A DNA stretch of 64,000 bases from Peteryoungia rhizophila (GTDB lineage: Bacteria; Pseudomonadota; Alphaproteobacteria; Rhizobiales; Rhizobiaceae), in assembly GCF_004912145.1 (NCBI RefSeq), contig NZ_STGT01000002.1, positions 124,001 through 188,000 on the forward strand, given 5' to 3'. The notes below the pieces were generated by a model, which made no database searches, was not told where the DNA came from, and worked only from the letters and a program-made list of their open reading frames with translations. This document shows, in pieces, positions 17,261 through 24,936 of the stretch. The position numbers and the translations under genes were made by a program. Position 1 is the first letter of the stretch; each line of letters begins with the position of its first letter.

Positions 17261-17461
17261 TCAGAATGCGGTGCCGGGGCGCAGGCCCAGCTTGCGGAAT
17301 ATCATGGCCGCCGGGCAGAAGCCCGTGAAGGCCGACTGTAGCAAGTTCACGCCGATGAAGGCGGTGAACCAGACAAATCCCGGATGCACGAAGTAGGTGA
17401 GCAGCAGCGAGAGCAGGACCATGAGGCCGGCAAAGGCGAGAACCGCGCGATCGATCGACAT
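17261..17461 (-). CDS. DUF2892 (YgaP-type) small inner-membrane protein
   Basis: A 66-residue protein, MSIDRAVLAFAGLMVLLS to PGTAF, with two hydrophobic segments and the NLLQSAFTGFCPAAMIFRKLG motif typical of DUF2892, the membrane domain also fused to rhodanese in YgaP. ATG 17461 is chosen because AAGGAG lies eight bases upstream; a frame extension to 17482 would include that site. It lies 11 bases before the RND adaptor and probably heads that transcript. The conserved Cys-Pro suggests a sulfur- or redox-related role, but this is inference. Confidence 0.82.
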   Translation of the reverse strand: MSIDRAVLAFAGLMVLLSLLLTYFVHPGFVWFTAFIGVNLLQSAFTGFCPAAMIFRKLGLRPGTAF

Positions 17462-17487
17462 GTTTTTCTCCTTAAGATACATATCTA

Positions 17488-17510
17488 CGATAGTACGTAT
17501 ATATAGGATA
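17488..17510 (-). promoter_or_regulatory. Candidate BigR operator in front of the DUF2892-RND genes
   Basis: An AT-rich stretch, markedly unlike the GC-rich surroundings, contains TACGTATATATA (17494-17505). The pattern TACG-N-ATATATA recurs just before the bigR start codon (17876-17887), which is what an autoregulated repressor with a downstream target would show. Operator function is inferred. Confidence 0.5.
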
Positions 17511-17554
17511 AATGAATGTCAAGCGGGACAGTCGTCATTCCATGGCCGTGGCCG

Positions 17555-17872
17555 TCAGGCGACGCAGTCGGACGTCTTGCAGAAACTCTCGTAGAGGGTG
17601 CCGATCACGGCTCGCGCGGGTTCGCTTTCGATCCGGTACCAGATCGTCTGTCCGTCGCGCCGGCCGGCAATGATTTTTTCCCGACGCAGGAGTGCCAGGT
17701 GCTGGGAGACGGTGCTGTCGCGAATGCCCAGGAATTCCGCCAATTGTCCGACGGAATGTTCGCCATCGGCAAGGCGGCAGAGGATCAGCAGACGATATCG
17801 GTTCGATAGCGACTTCAGGAGTTCGCTGGCCATGTCTGCGCCAGCCTTCATCTGTTCAGGATCAATCTTCAT
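17555..17872 (-). CDS. bigR: ArsR-family repressor of the BigR/SqrR sulfide-sensing type
   Basis: A 105-residue winged-helix repressor: LLKSLSNRYRLLILCRLADGE, then the recognition helix region LGIRDSTVSQHLALLRREKI and the wing GRRDGQTIWYRI. Cys32 and Cys98 are 66 residues apart, the same separation as the two persulfide-sensing cysteines of SqrR (41/107) and BigR (42/108), and their contexts (LILC and ESFC) agree; Cys103 is extra. Family members derepress sulfide-detoxification genes when the cysteines form a tetrasulfide or disulfide. The adjacent DUF442 gene and DUF2892 gene fit such a regulon. In Rhodobacter SqrR also affects photosynthesis genes, so its position beside the pigment cluster is noteworthy. 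Confidence 0.82.
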   Translation of the reverse strand: MKIDPEQMKAGADMASELLKSLSNRYRLLILCRLADGEHSVGQLAEFLGIRDSTVSQHLALLRREKIIAGRRDGQTIWYRIESEPARAVIGTLYESFCKTSDCVA

Positions 17873-17875
17873 AGA

Positions 17876-17887
17876 TACGAATATATA
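17876..17887 (-). promoter_or_regulatory. Candidate autoregulatory BigR operator
   Basis: TACGAATATATA lies within 15 bases of the bigR start and matches TACG-N-ATATATA before the DUF2892 gene. It replaces any recognisable Shine-Dalgarno sequence there and lies in the 134-base divergent spacer with the DUF442 gene. Confidence 0.45.
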
Positions 17888-18006
17888 TCATAAAAGAATG
17901 GTGGCAAGAGTTGACATGCCGCAAGGGTGCCATAAATATAAGAAAAATACTATGTATTGCGGGTGTCTTGACTATGCGTCGGACCCTGCCGCCGAAGGAG
18001 CCCTAA

Positions 18007-18339
18007 ATGAGCATTCGCAGCATCGATCCCAGTTTTCATGTCACCAGCCAGATCAAGCCATCGCAACTGCGTGAGATCGCGGAACTCGGCTTCAAGACGG
18101 TGATTTGCATGCGACCGGACAAGGAAGGATTCTTGCAGCCTTCCTTCGAGGAAGTGGAAGAGGCTGCAAGAGGTGCCGGGTTGGAAGCGCATTATCTGCC
18201 CGTCATTCCCGGTTCGATCTCCTTTGATCAGGCACGTCAACTCAAGGACCTGCTGGCCAGACAATCCGGCCCTATCCTTGCCTACTGCGCGTCCGGCATG
18301 CGCTGTGTCGCAGCTTACGACCTGGCCAAGCGGGCGTGA
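18007..18339 (+). CDS. TIGR01244/DUF442 family sulfur transferase or phosphatase-like protein
   Basis: A 110-residue protein matching the DUF442 domain, which forms the N-terminal part of the BigR-regulated Blh proteins and has a tyrosine-phosphatase-like or rhodanese-like fold. The opening DPSFHVTSQIKPSQLREIAELGFKTVI and the YCASGMRC loop near the end are diagnostic; Cys94 would be the active-site nucleophile and Arg99 its phosphate or sulfur binder. AAGGAG-like purines precede the ATG. It diverges from the bigR-like gene, so regulation by that repressor is likely. The persulfide dioxygenase half of Blh is absent; this is a stand-alone domain. Confidence 0.85.
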   Translation: MSIRSIDPSFHVTSQIKPSQLREIAELGFKTVICMRPDKEGFLQPSFEEVEEAARGAGLEAHYLPVIPGSISFDQARQLKDLLARQSGPILAYCASGMRCVAAYDLAKRA

Positions 18340-18455
18340 CAGGCCTCGATCTCAAGCCGCCTTCTGTCGTGTCCGAGGAGGCCGATCACAAGAATTAGGG
18401 ATCGACGCAACCTGCGATTTATTCTCCTATGCCCGTCACTTGGGGAGCGGTGGCG

Positions 18456-19361
18456 ATGGATCAGTTGCGTACAGAAGGCAATATCGGCGAGAGGACGGGC
18501 GTTTATGCCGGTGTCGAGGAATATCTCGCGCAGCCGGTCTGGCAGGCGGCAATGCCCCTCTTGTCGCATCCGGGCTATGAGAATGCGGTGCTCGCTTATT
18601 GCCGCAGGATGATCGAACCCAGCGGCTTTCGCTGGCCCGAAAACAAGATCTTCGCGCAGAAAACGCGGTATCTCACATGCTACATGCTGATCGCCCTTGC
18701 GGGACGCTTCGATCTCGGGATCGGCCCGGCGCCGACGATGACACTGTTGAAAAGCGTGGTGCCGGGCAGCGCTCGGCAGGTCAGCGACCTCATGGCTGGA
18801 CTGAGGGCCGGCGGCTTCGTCATCGCCGAACAAAACCCCAGTGATCGACGCGAGGTGCGCCTTCGGCCGACGGCTCCGCTCATCTTGAAAATCGCACGCT
18901 CACCCTTGGCATTTCTCGCCTCGTCCGCCCTGCTGGAACAGCATTCCTTGCACGAATGGCTGACTGTGGATCCCTCGCGGCTGGGTGATCTCCTGGCGCG
19001 CTCGATGGATGCCATTCTATCCACGGACATGCTCTTCGCGCCTTTTCCCACAATCGTCGACTTCTCTAGCCGGGATAGTGGATACCTGATCCTGTGCGCG
19101 GTGATCGGGGCTCATCTCGCCCGATCGGGAGGTGAGAACTGGGACCTGCCGCTGAGCTATGATGGTCTTTCTCAGCGTTTCCAGGTTTCACGCCAGCACG
19201 TCGGCAATGTTCTGGCGCCTTCCGTGAAACGTGGGCTCTTCAGTATCCAAGGCGGCAGGATCGAGAATATCGACGAGCGATTGCTCACGGAGTTCTTTTG
19301 GTGGAGCGCCGGGCAAATGTCGCATTATCAGATTGTTGCGCGTGAATCGGCGTCAGCCTGA
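18456..19361 (+). CDS. Putative transcriptional regulator with two winged-helix regions
   Basis: Not recognised as a named protein. The 301-residue product (start chosen at ATG 18456, GGGGAG 8 bases upstream) has a central segment QVSDLMAGLRAGGFVIAEQN followed by DRREVRLRPTAPL, which resembles the recognition helix and wing of MarR proteins, and a C-terminal YDGLSQRFQVSRQHVGNVL region with Crp-like or MarR-like helix-turn-helix character plus a wing. The N-terminal 90 residues look helical. There is no obvious ligand domain. It stands alone between the sulfur-related gene and cheW; target genes are unknown. Confidence 0.6.
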   Translation: MDQLRTEGNIGERTGVYAGVEEYLAQPVWQAAMPLLSHPGYENAVLAYCRRMIEPSGFRWPENKIFAQKTRYLTCYMLIALAGRFDLGIGPAPTMTLLKSVVPGSARQVSDLMAGLRAGGFVIAEQNPSDRREVRLRPTAPLILKIARSPLAFLASSALLEQHSLHEWLTVDPSRLGDLLARSMDAILSTDMLFAPFPTIVDFSSRDSGYLILCAVIGAHLARSGGENWDLPLSYDGLSQRFQVSRQHVGNVLAPSVKRGLFSIQGGRIENIDERLLTEFFWWSAGQMSHYQIVARESASA

Positions 19362-19520
19362 CGCATATGGCGGAATCTAAGTGTTGATTTAGAAATTCTT
19401 TAATTGCTGGTGGGCTAAATTGATTCTTGGTTGCAGAATCAGGATTGCACGCCGGTCGAACCGGGCGATCATTGTCGTGACAAGGTGCCAGCCGGTCGGG
19501 CTTGCGAGGAGAAATTGCAG

Positions 19521-19988
19521 ATGAACATGTCAAACGCCGCGGATGCCCTCGAAATCATCGCTTTTCGCCTTCATCAGCAGGAATTCTGCGTCAAGACGAC
19601 CTCCATCCGCGAAATCCGTGGCTGGGCACCAGTGACGCCGATCCCCCACTCCCCCTATGAGGTCCTCGGCGTGATGAACTTGCGCGGTACGGTCATTCCG
19701 ATCGTCGACCTTGCAGTCAAGCTCGGCATGCCGGCGGCTCAGGCCACGGAACGCAGCGCCGTGGTGGTTACGGAAGTGAATGGCATGACGGTTGGCCTGC
19801 TGGTCGATGGCGTGTCGGACATCCTGACCGTGGCGGGCAGCACCCTCCAGCCGCTACCGGCGGCAACCGGTCCGAGTGCCGCATTCTCGGACGGGATCAT
19901 CGCGCATGACAAGAGCATGATCTGCTTCCTCAGCCTCGAGCGCATGTTCGGCGAGGACGACCCGTCGTCCTGGGGCATGGCGGCCTGA
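19521..19988 (+). CDS. cheW: CheW-domain chemotaxis coupling protein
   Basis: CheW couples methyl-accepting chemotaxis receptors to the CheA kinase. The 155-residue product has the standard fold: EIIAFRLHQQEFCVKTTSIREI, the PHSPYEVLGVMNLRGTVIPIVDL core with the conserved NLRG, and VGLLVDGVSDILTV. ATG 19521 has GAGGAG nine bases upstream and is preferred to an earlier in-frame start at 19431. No cheA, cheY or receptor gene is nearby, so it is an orphan coupling protein. A hairpin follows 36 bases after the stop. Confidence 0.9.
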   Translation: MNMSNAADALEIIAFRLHQQEFCVKTTSIREIRGWAPVTPIPHSPYEVLGVMNLRGTVIPIVDLAVKLGMPAAQATERSAVVVTEVNGMTVGLLVDGVSDILTVAGSTLQPLPAATGPSAAFSDGIIAHDKSMICFLSLERMFGEDDPSSWGMAA

Positions 19989-20023
19989 TCCGATCCGGGG
20001 CAGTTTAGAGATCCGTTGCCATT

Positions 20024-20042
20024 CGGGCGCCCGTGGCGCCCG
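20024..20042 (+). terminator. Hairpin terminator after cheW
   Basis: CGGGCGCC and GGCGCCCG form a perfect 8-bp stem around a 3-base loop, followed by CTTTC. The T run is short, so termination efficiency is uncertain. The following bases to 20205 hold no convincing gene. Confidence 0.55.
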
Positions 20043-20205
20043 CTTTCATCATACTTTGTTTGCCATGGTTCTCGAAAGGGTTGTAGCGCCGCTGTGGCGC
20101 TCACGAAGAATTGCGACTTTTTTAAGTGTTTGAGCCCAGGTTCCGTGGCGAACGGCTTCCGTAATTCCCATCTTTGTAGCAGGATGTCGTCAGAGGAGCA
20201 CCGAG

Positions 20206-20430
20206 GTGACGCAGTCCCCGAACAACCTGACAGAAGACCTTCTGAGCCGTCTTGGCGATGCGCTGGCTGGTACGCATGGCCGTGAGCTCTCGCTCGACGC
20301 GGTGAAGTCGCTCGTGGACCTCGAAATCCAGGACTGGAACCTCGACCGTTGTCCAGATGACAGCCGATCAGGCACTGCTCGTGTAGAGCAGCCCCTGATC
20401 GGGCATCGGATCCGGCTCTCCTCCGACTGA
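20206..20430 (+). CDS. Doubtful small ORF with GTG start
   Basis: A 74-residue frame beginning GTG, with AGGAG 9-13 bases upstream, reads TQSPNNLTEDLLSRLGDALAG then ELSLDAVKSLVDLEIQDWNL before turning into an Arg/Ser-rich tail. The first 47 residues look like a helical protein; the tail is encoded by the long hairpin at 20364-20402 and looks non-native, so this may be a decayed or frame-shifted gene, or a short peptide upstream of a structured RNA. No family is recognised. It ends 6 bases before the convergent algL stop. Confidence 0.35.
   Translation: MTQSPNNLTEDLLSRLGDALAGTHGRELSLDAVKSLVDLEIQDWNLDRCPDDSRSGTARVEQPLIGHRIRLSSD
20364..20402. repeat. Long imperfect hairpin between convergent genes
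   Basis: CCGATCAGG pairs with CCTGATCGG (outer 9 bp) and CTGCTC pairs with GAGCAG (inner 6 bp), with a two-base internal loop on each side and a 5-base apical loop. It has no T run. It may act as a bidirectional terminator or RNA stabiliser for the convergent algL transcript and the small ORF. Confidence 0.6.
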
Positions 20431-20436
20431 TTACAC

Positions 20437-21525
20437 TCAATTCTGTGCCGTTATCGTGCAGCTGATCCGCCGCCCCTCGTAGAGCGCCGTCTGATTGCCG
20501 CCGAGCTTGGAATTCGACAGGGGTCTCAGCGATGAGAACTCGTTCGTCATTTCAAGGTCGTTGGTGAGGGAGACATAGGGCTCGAGCCATGCGATGGACG
20601 AGAGATTGTTTTTCAGACCCGGTTTCACCGTCTGGCTTTTGCCGTTGATCTTCTGAACGATGCCTGGGTCCTTCACCGCCGCAACGGAGAAGCGTGCCAT
20701 GGTCATCAGCTTGGCCAGGTCCGCGCCACCCTTGCCGTAGCCGGCCTCACACAGCCGGGCAATGGATGTGACGAGAGGTGTCATCGCATGCAGCTGGTAG
20801 TGCAGCGCGTGTCTTTGCCGGTTCATCTCCAGCGGCAGGCTGCCGTCCGGTGCGGCATTGGCGATCATGGTGTAGTTGCTGAGAATAGACCATTCCACGA
20901 GGCCGCGATCACGATTGAGCACGCCGACTTCGCCAACGGCCATGCTCGCCCAGGCGCGCAAGTTGTTGCGCGCCGCACCCTTCGTGGCCTCGGTCTCGAA
21001 GAATTGGACGGTCTCCTGAGCTCGCTTCTGCAGCCATTTCTCGATGATCCGCTCTCGATCGTGAAGACCGGGCACCTGATCGCGGGCTTCGGCATAGACA
21101 ATGGCCAGGCCACCAACCCGCGATGGAACGGATAGCTTGGCATTAAAGGTTCGCATCTCGTTGAGCGCGTCCGCCTTGGCCCAGCTATAGATGGAGTCCA
21201 CCACGCAGCGCTGGTAGGCGCGGCGGGTCGCCACATCCTTTTCCTTCTGTGCCTTCGAAACCACCTTGGCGAGGTTCTGGATGAATTGGTCGATGGGTTT
21301 CAGCGCTTTGGTGACCGCCGCATCCGAATCCTCATCGATGGCGGAGCGAGTTTTGGAGTCAGCCTCGTAGCGGCTGCCGAAGCCGAGGCTCATGATCGGC
21401 GTCGGCGTTTTGAAGCAGGTCTCGTCTGCCGCTTTTGCCTCCGGCGTCATGGCCATGGCGGCGGTTATGGTGAGCAGCGAGGCTGCGATGTGGCGGTTCA
21501 GTGTCCATCTGGTGAGATCGGCCAA
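20437..21525 (-). CDS. algL: Alginate lyase-like protein (PL5 family), catalytic His replaced
   Basis: A 362-residue periplasmic protein of the AlgL/PL5 fold, which in alginate producers degrades polymer misrouted to the periplasm. A signal peptide ends near TPEAKA. The family blocks KLSVPSRVGGL, NNLRAWASMAVG and RQRHALHYQLHAMTPLV are clear. In characterised PL5 lyases the first Asn pair is NNH and that His is catalytic; here it is NNL (187-189). Tyr243 and Arg236 are retained at the same 54- and 7-residue spacing as in Sphingomonas A1-III. The protein may be inactive or structural. It starts at TTG 21525, with GGAGGG 7 bases upstream, immediately after the Sel1 protein. Confidence 0.8.
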   Translation of the reverse strand: MADLTRWTLNRHIAASLLTITAAMAMTPEAKAADETCFKTPTPIMSLGFGSRYEADSKTRSAIDEDSDAAVTKALKPIDQFIQNLAKVVSKAQKEKDVATRRAYQRCVVDSIYSWAKADALNEMRTFNAKLSVPSRVGGLAIVYAEARDQVPGLHDRERIIEKWLQKRAQETVQFFETEATKGAARNNLRAWASMAVGEVGVLNRDRGLVEWSILSNYTMIANAAPDGSLPLEMNRQRHALHYQLHAMTPLVTSIARLCEAGYGKGGADLAKLMTMARFSVAAVKDPGIVQKINGKSQTVKPGLKNNLSSIAWLEPYVSLTNDLEMTNEFSSLRPLSNSKLGGNQTALYEGRRISCTITAQN

Positions 21526-21528
21526 TGA

Positions 21529-24276
21529 TCAACCCTCCGTTCCTGCGTTGTTGAGCTTGAGGACCTGGGCGGCAGCGGGGTAGCCGGCTTCTGCGGCTTT
21601 CGCCATCCAGGCTTGTGCGGCATCGAGGGCCGGGCGCGTGCCCAGTCCATAGGCGTAGGATTGCGACAGGAGGAACATGGCCTCGGCGTCGCCGGCTTCC
21701 GCTGCTTTCTTCAGCCAGGTGAAGGCAGCCAGAATTGTTTTGCTGTCCTTTGCGTCATCGCGCAGCAGCTTCGCCACCTCACGCATGGCGATGGGCTGAC
21801 CGCCCTCGGCTGACTTCTGGTACAGGCCACGCACATCGATGCGCTGTGTTACCTGACGCTGAATTTCCGGCTTCATGTTGGCCAGCATGAGGAGTTTTTC
21901 AGGCACCTCCTGCAGATCCGAACGCTGCACGAGATCGACAAAAATGTCGCTGGCCATCTGTGGGTCGTAGCTCTCACCCGTATCGTCGGCGTAATGTTTG
22001 ACGAGACGATAGAAAGCCGCCGGTTCCCCGCCCACACGGGCCTCCTGATACAGTTCGATTGCATGCTGCTGCATGTCCGGGCTGTTCAGCGCCATGTAGA
22101 CATCGGCGATCTTGACCTGTCTCCAGGCATCGCCGCCGGAAATGTGTTCGGCAATCGAGAGCCAGCGCTGTGCATCCTGCTTCAGGTGCCTGATGGCGAA
22201 TTCGGCAAGCGACATCGTGTCATCGTAGTCACAGCGCTGCGTGCTGATCGCCTGGTGGTAGAGGCGTAGCTGATCTTCCTCCGACGCCGCATTTTCGGCT
22301 AGCAGCAGCTGGGCCGACATGTCGCCACGATCACGCATGACTTCACTGAAACGAGCGAGGGGCGAAGAAGAGGGATCCGTGCCCGGCCCCTCCAGTTCCT
22401 CAAGGAGGCGCACGGCCCGGCCAGAACCACTCTCGGCGAGTGGATGCAGGATCTCCTTGGCCAGCGCCACGCTCTCGGGATCGGTCGCATAGTTGTTGAC
22501 GAGGAAGCGCGCAAAGCTCAGGCCGGCATCGACTGTCATGCCTTCGCCGGTCATCTGGATGCTGCGCTTGGCATCGTTGATGCGGCCTTTTTCGAGGTTC
22601 TGCTTGAATTCGAGCAGCGCCGCCTCGACGGTTGCGCCGCGGCGGACTTCGGCGCGTTCCGCCCAGAAGCGCAGCACCTGATCTGAGTAACCTGCACCCT
22701 TGAGGTAACGCTGATAGAGGGCAAGCGCGCTGGCGCGGCCATAGAGCGCCTGGGTCTGGATCGCCGCGATCACCATTGGATCCTTGAGAGCGGGCAACTG
22801 ATCGATCTGCTCAGGTGCGAGGTCGAGCGTCTTGTTGCCGGCGCCGGCCTCGACGTTCGACCAATAGTCTGCCGCTGCAAGATCGGGCCCTGCCGGATCG
22901 ACGCAGAGGTAGACCCGCTGAAGCTTCGCGATCGCGTTGATCTCGCCGTTGATGTGGATGGCGCCCGAGAGAAGGTCGGTGGATCGGGCGATGGTCCTGG
23001 GCGACAGGTCTTCGCGCATCAGGAGTTCGGCGAGATCGATCCCTCCCTCGATATCGCCTCGTTTCACGGCTTCTTCCAGCAGTGGCTTCACCTCGGGAGA
23101 CGATTTCCAGAGACCGTCGCGGGCCTGGATGACGCGGGCGAGACGGGTCAGAGCCCATGGTGGCGGGTCGTCGCGGGCGATCAATCGGCGTAGCAGGTCC
23201 TCATAGGCTGCCGCATCGGCAGGCGAGGTGTCTTTGGTCTGCTCCAGAAGCTGCACCTGCTTGATGAGGCCGGCCTGGTTGCCCGCCGCTTCCGCCTGCT
23301 TGAAGTAGGCGAAGGCCTTCTCCTTGTCCTGCCCAACCAGCGCGCCTTCGGCATAGAGACGTCCCATTTCGAGGATCGCGGCCATGTTGCCGCCGTCGGC
23401 TGCCTTTTTCAGGTATTTCAGGAGAACGTCGTTGTCCTTGATCACCTTCTCGCTGAGCAGATTGAGTTCGGCGACTTCCCAGGCGGCGGCCGTGTCACCG
23501 AGGTCGGCGGCAAACCGGTACCAGGCCTGGCTGAGATCCGGATCATTTACGACGACTTCGCCGTCGTCATATTCGCGGGCGAGGCGGCTGATGCGGTCGC
23601 AGATGCCTTCGTCCATCACGCCGACGAGCGAGCCGAAGGCCATGTTCACGGCAAGTTCCGGCTCGATTTCCCAACCGTCTACGCTCTCTCCGTCTTCGGT
23701 GATCCGCGCGAGATCGAGGATAGCATCGGCATTGCCGCCATAGGCGGCCTGGACCTTGAGCTTCAGCCCCGCCGATCTGTCCTGGTCGATGCCTTCGCCT
23801 GCGATCAGATAGTCGGCGAGCGTGTTCAGCGAACCTGCAGGATGTCCGCCGATGTCGAGCAGTTTCTTGACGAGGCCGTCCGCGCGAACCGTGTCGGCCT
23901 CGCCCTTGGCCAGCATCAGCTTGACCGTGTCGAACATTGCGTCCGTCTGGTCATAGCCCTTCTTCACCGTCGGCATCAGTTCCTGGATGCGGGTGATAAT
24001 GGGTTCGAAGCGACGGGCATCGAGATCCCGCATGCGGTTCATGTCGCGGGTGATGCCGAAAGTCGCCCGTTTGGGGAGGGCCTTTTTGTCCCATGCGGTC
24101 CATTCCGCGATCATGTCCTCGTCGCGGACGCGCGGCGTGCAGGCCGCCGATTTCGGCAGCTCGACGTCCGGTGGCGCAAACCGGACGTCGATCGCGGCTG
24201 TGCGTCCCGGCGCTCCGGCGGCCATCGTCATCACGCCTGCCATCAGCAGCGACTTCGCCATTCTTGCAATCGTCAT
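21529..24276 (-). CDS. Large periplasmic Sel1-repeat protein of the alginate cluster (AlgK-like)
   Basis: A 915-residue secreted protein with a signal peptide (MTIARMAKSLLMAGVMTMAAGA) and many Sel1/TPR-like repeats, for example AAILEMGRLYAEGALVGQDKEKAFAYF and AMFLLSQSYAYGLGTRPALDAAQAWMAKAAE near the C-terminus. In Pseudomonas the Sel1 lipoprotein AlgK (475 residues) bridges the polymerase complex and the AlgE porin. This protein sits in the same operon but is about twice as long and lacks a lipobox Cys in its signal peptide. Start: GGAGG seven bases before ATG 24276. Likely role is a scaffold for export or modification; inference only. Confidence 0.75.
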   Translation of the reverse strand: MTIARMAKSLLMAGVMTMAAGAPGRTAAIDVRFAPPDVELPKSAACTPRVRDEDMIAEWTAWDKKALPKRATFGITRDMNRMRDLDARRFEPIITRIQELMPTVKKGYDQTDAMFDTVKLMLAKGEADTVRADGLVKKLLDIGGHPAGSLNTLADYLIAGEGIDQDRSAGLKLKVQAAYGGNADAILDLARITEDGESVDGWEIEPELAVNMAFGSLVGVMDEGICDRISRLAREYDDGEVVVNDPDLSQAWYRFAADLGDTAAAWEVAELNLLSEKVIKDNDVLLKYLKKAADGGNMAAILEMGRLYAEGALVGQDKEKAFAYFKQAEAAGNQAGLIKQVQLLEQTKDTSPADAAAYEDLLRRLIARDDPPPWALTRLARVIQARDGLWKSSPEVKPLLEEAVKRGDIEGGIDLAELLMREDLSPRTIARSTDLLSGAIHINGEINAIAKLQRVYLCVDPAGPDLAAADYWSNVEAGAGNKTLDLAPEQIDQLPALKDPMVIAAIQTQALYGRASALALYQRYLKGAGYSDQVLRFWAERAEVRRGATVEAALLEFKQNLEKGRINDAKRSIQMTGEGMTVDAGLSFARFLVNNYATDPESVALAKEILHPLAESGSGRAVRLLEELEGPGTDPSSSPLARFSEVMRDRGDMSAQLLLAENAASEEDQLRLYHQAISTQRCDYDDTMSLAEFAIRHLKQDAQRWLSIAEHISGGDAWRQVKIADVYMALNSPDMQQHAIELYQEARVGGEPAAFYRLVKHYADDTGESYDPQMASDIFVDLVQRSDLQEVPEKLLMLANMKPEIQRQVTQRIDVRGLYQKSAEGGQPIAMREVAKLLRDDAKDSKTILAAFTWLKKAAEAGDAEAMFLLSQSYAYGLGTRPALDAAQAWMAKAAEAGYPAAAQVLKLNNAGTEG

Positions 24277-24300
24277 GATAAACCTCCGGAACTCTCTGTT

Positions 24301-24936
24301 TTAGCGGGCAATGGTGCTCGGAACGGCGACGGCGTCGACCTGGTCGCCTTCTCCGGTCACCACGATGGTGACGCCGGCGAGCCGCTTGAATTCGACCTTG
24401 TCGAGCTTGGCGAGGTCCTTGTCGCCTTCACGAACGACGAGATCGACCGCCAGCGGGGCGCGAAGGGCCACGGACTTGGAGCCGCCGCTGTCCACGTCCG
24501 ACACGGCTTCCGCACCTGCCTGGGGTACGAAGAGGTCGATCGCTGCCTTTTCGGTCAGGTTGTAGAGCGAAAGCGTCGCCTTGGACGGGTTCTTGGTCAT
24601 GTCGTCGACCACTGTCGTTGCGCCCTCCTTGGTGACGACCACCGAGTAGAACTTGCCCGCAGTCGCCTTGACGCTGCTCTGACCCAGCGAGGACGAGACC
24701 GGAATGTCGCCCGGCGCAACGGCTACGTAGGGGGAAACGCCGTCTTCGAGCTTGTTGAAGGCACTGTTCTGGACGGAGGCGCTGGTTGCGCCCGGAGCGA
24801 TCACGCGGACAAAGGCCGAGTTGGGGTCCAGCGGCTTTTCATAGAGGCCACCGTCGTTGGCCCAGACGCCCGAGGACAAGGCAAGCGTGGCCGCGATCGA
24901 GGCGATGGCAAAGCGGATCGGGGTCTTGGTCATCAT
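24301..24936 (-). CDS. algF: Alginate O-acetylation adaptor AlgF
   Basis: AlgF is a periplasmic protein needed with AlgI, AlgJ and AlgX to place O-acetyl groups on polymannuronate. The 211-residue product has a signal peptide ending near SSGVWA, then GGLYEKPLDPNSAFVRVI, the typical AlgF mature N-terminus, and two beta-sandwich-like halves with SLYNLTEKAAIDLFVP and FKRLAGVTIVVTGEG. Its start overlaps the algX stop as ATGA. No catalytic residues are expected. Confidence 0.85.
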   Translation of the reverse strand: MMTKTPIRFAIASIAATLALSSGVWANDGGLYEKPLDPNSAFVRVIAPGATSASVQNSAFNKLEDGVSPYVAVAPGDIPVSSSLGQSSVKATAGKFYSVVVTKEGATTVVDDMTKNPSKATLSLYNLTEKAAIDLFVPQAGAEAVSDVDSGGSKSVALRAPLAVDLVVREGDKDLAKLDKVEFKRLAGVTIVVTGEGDQVDAVAVPSTIAR

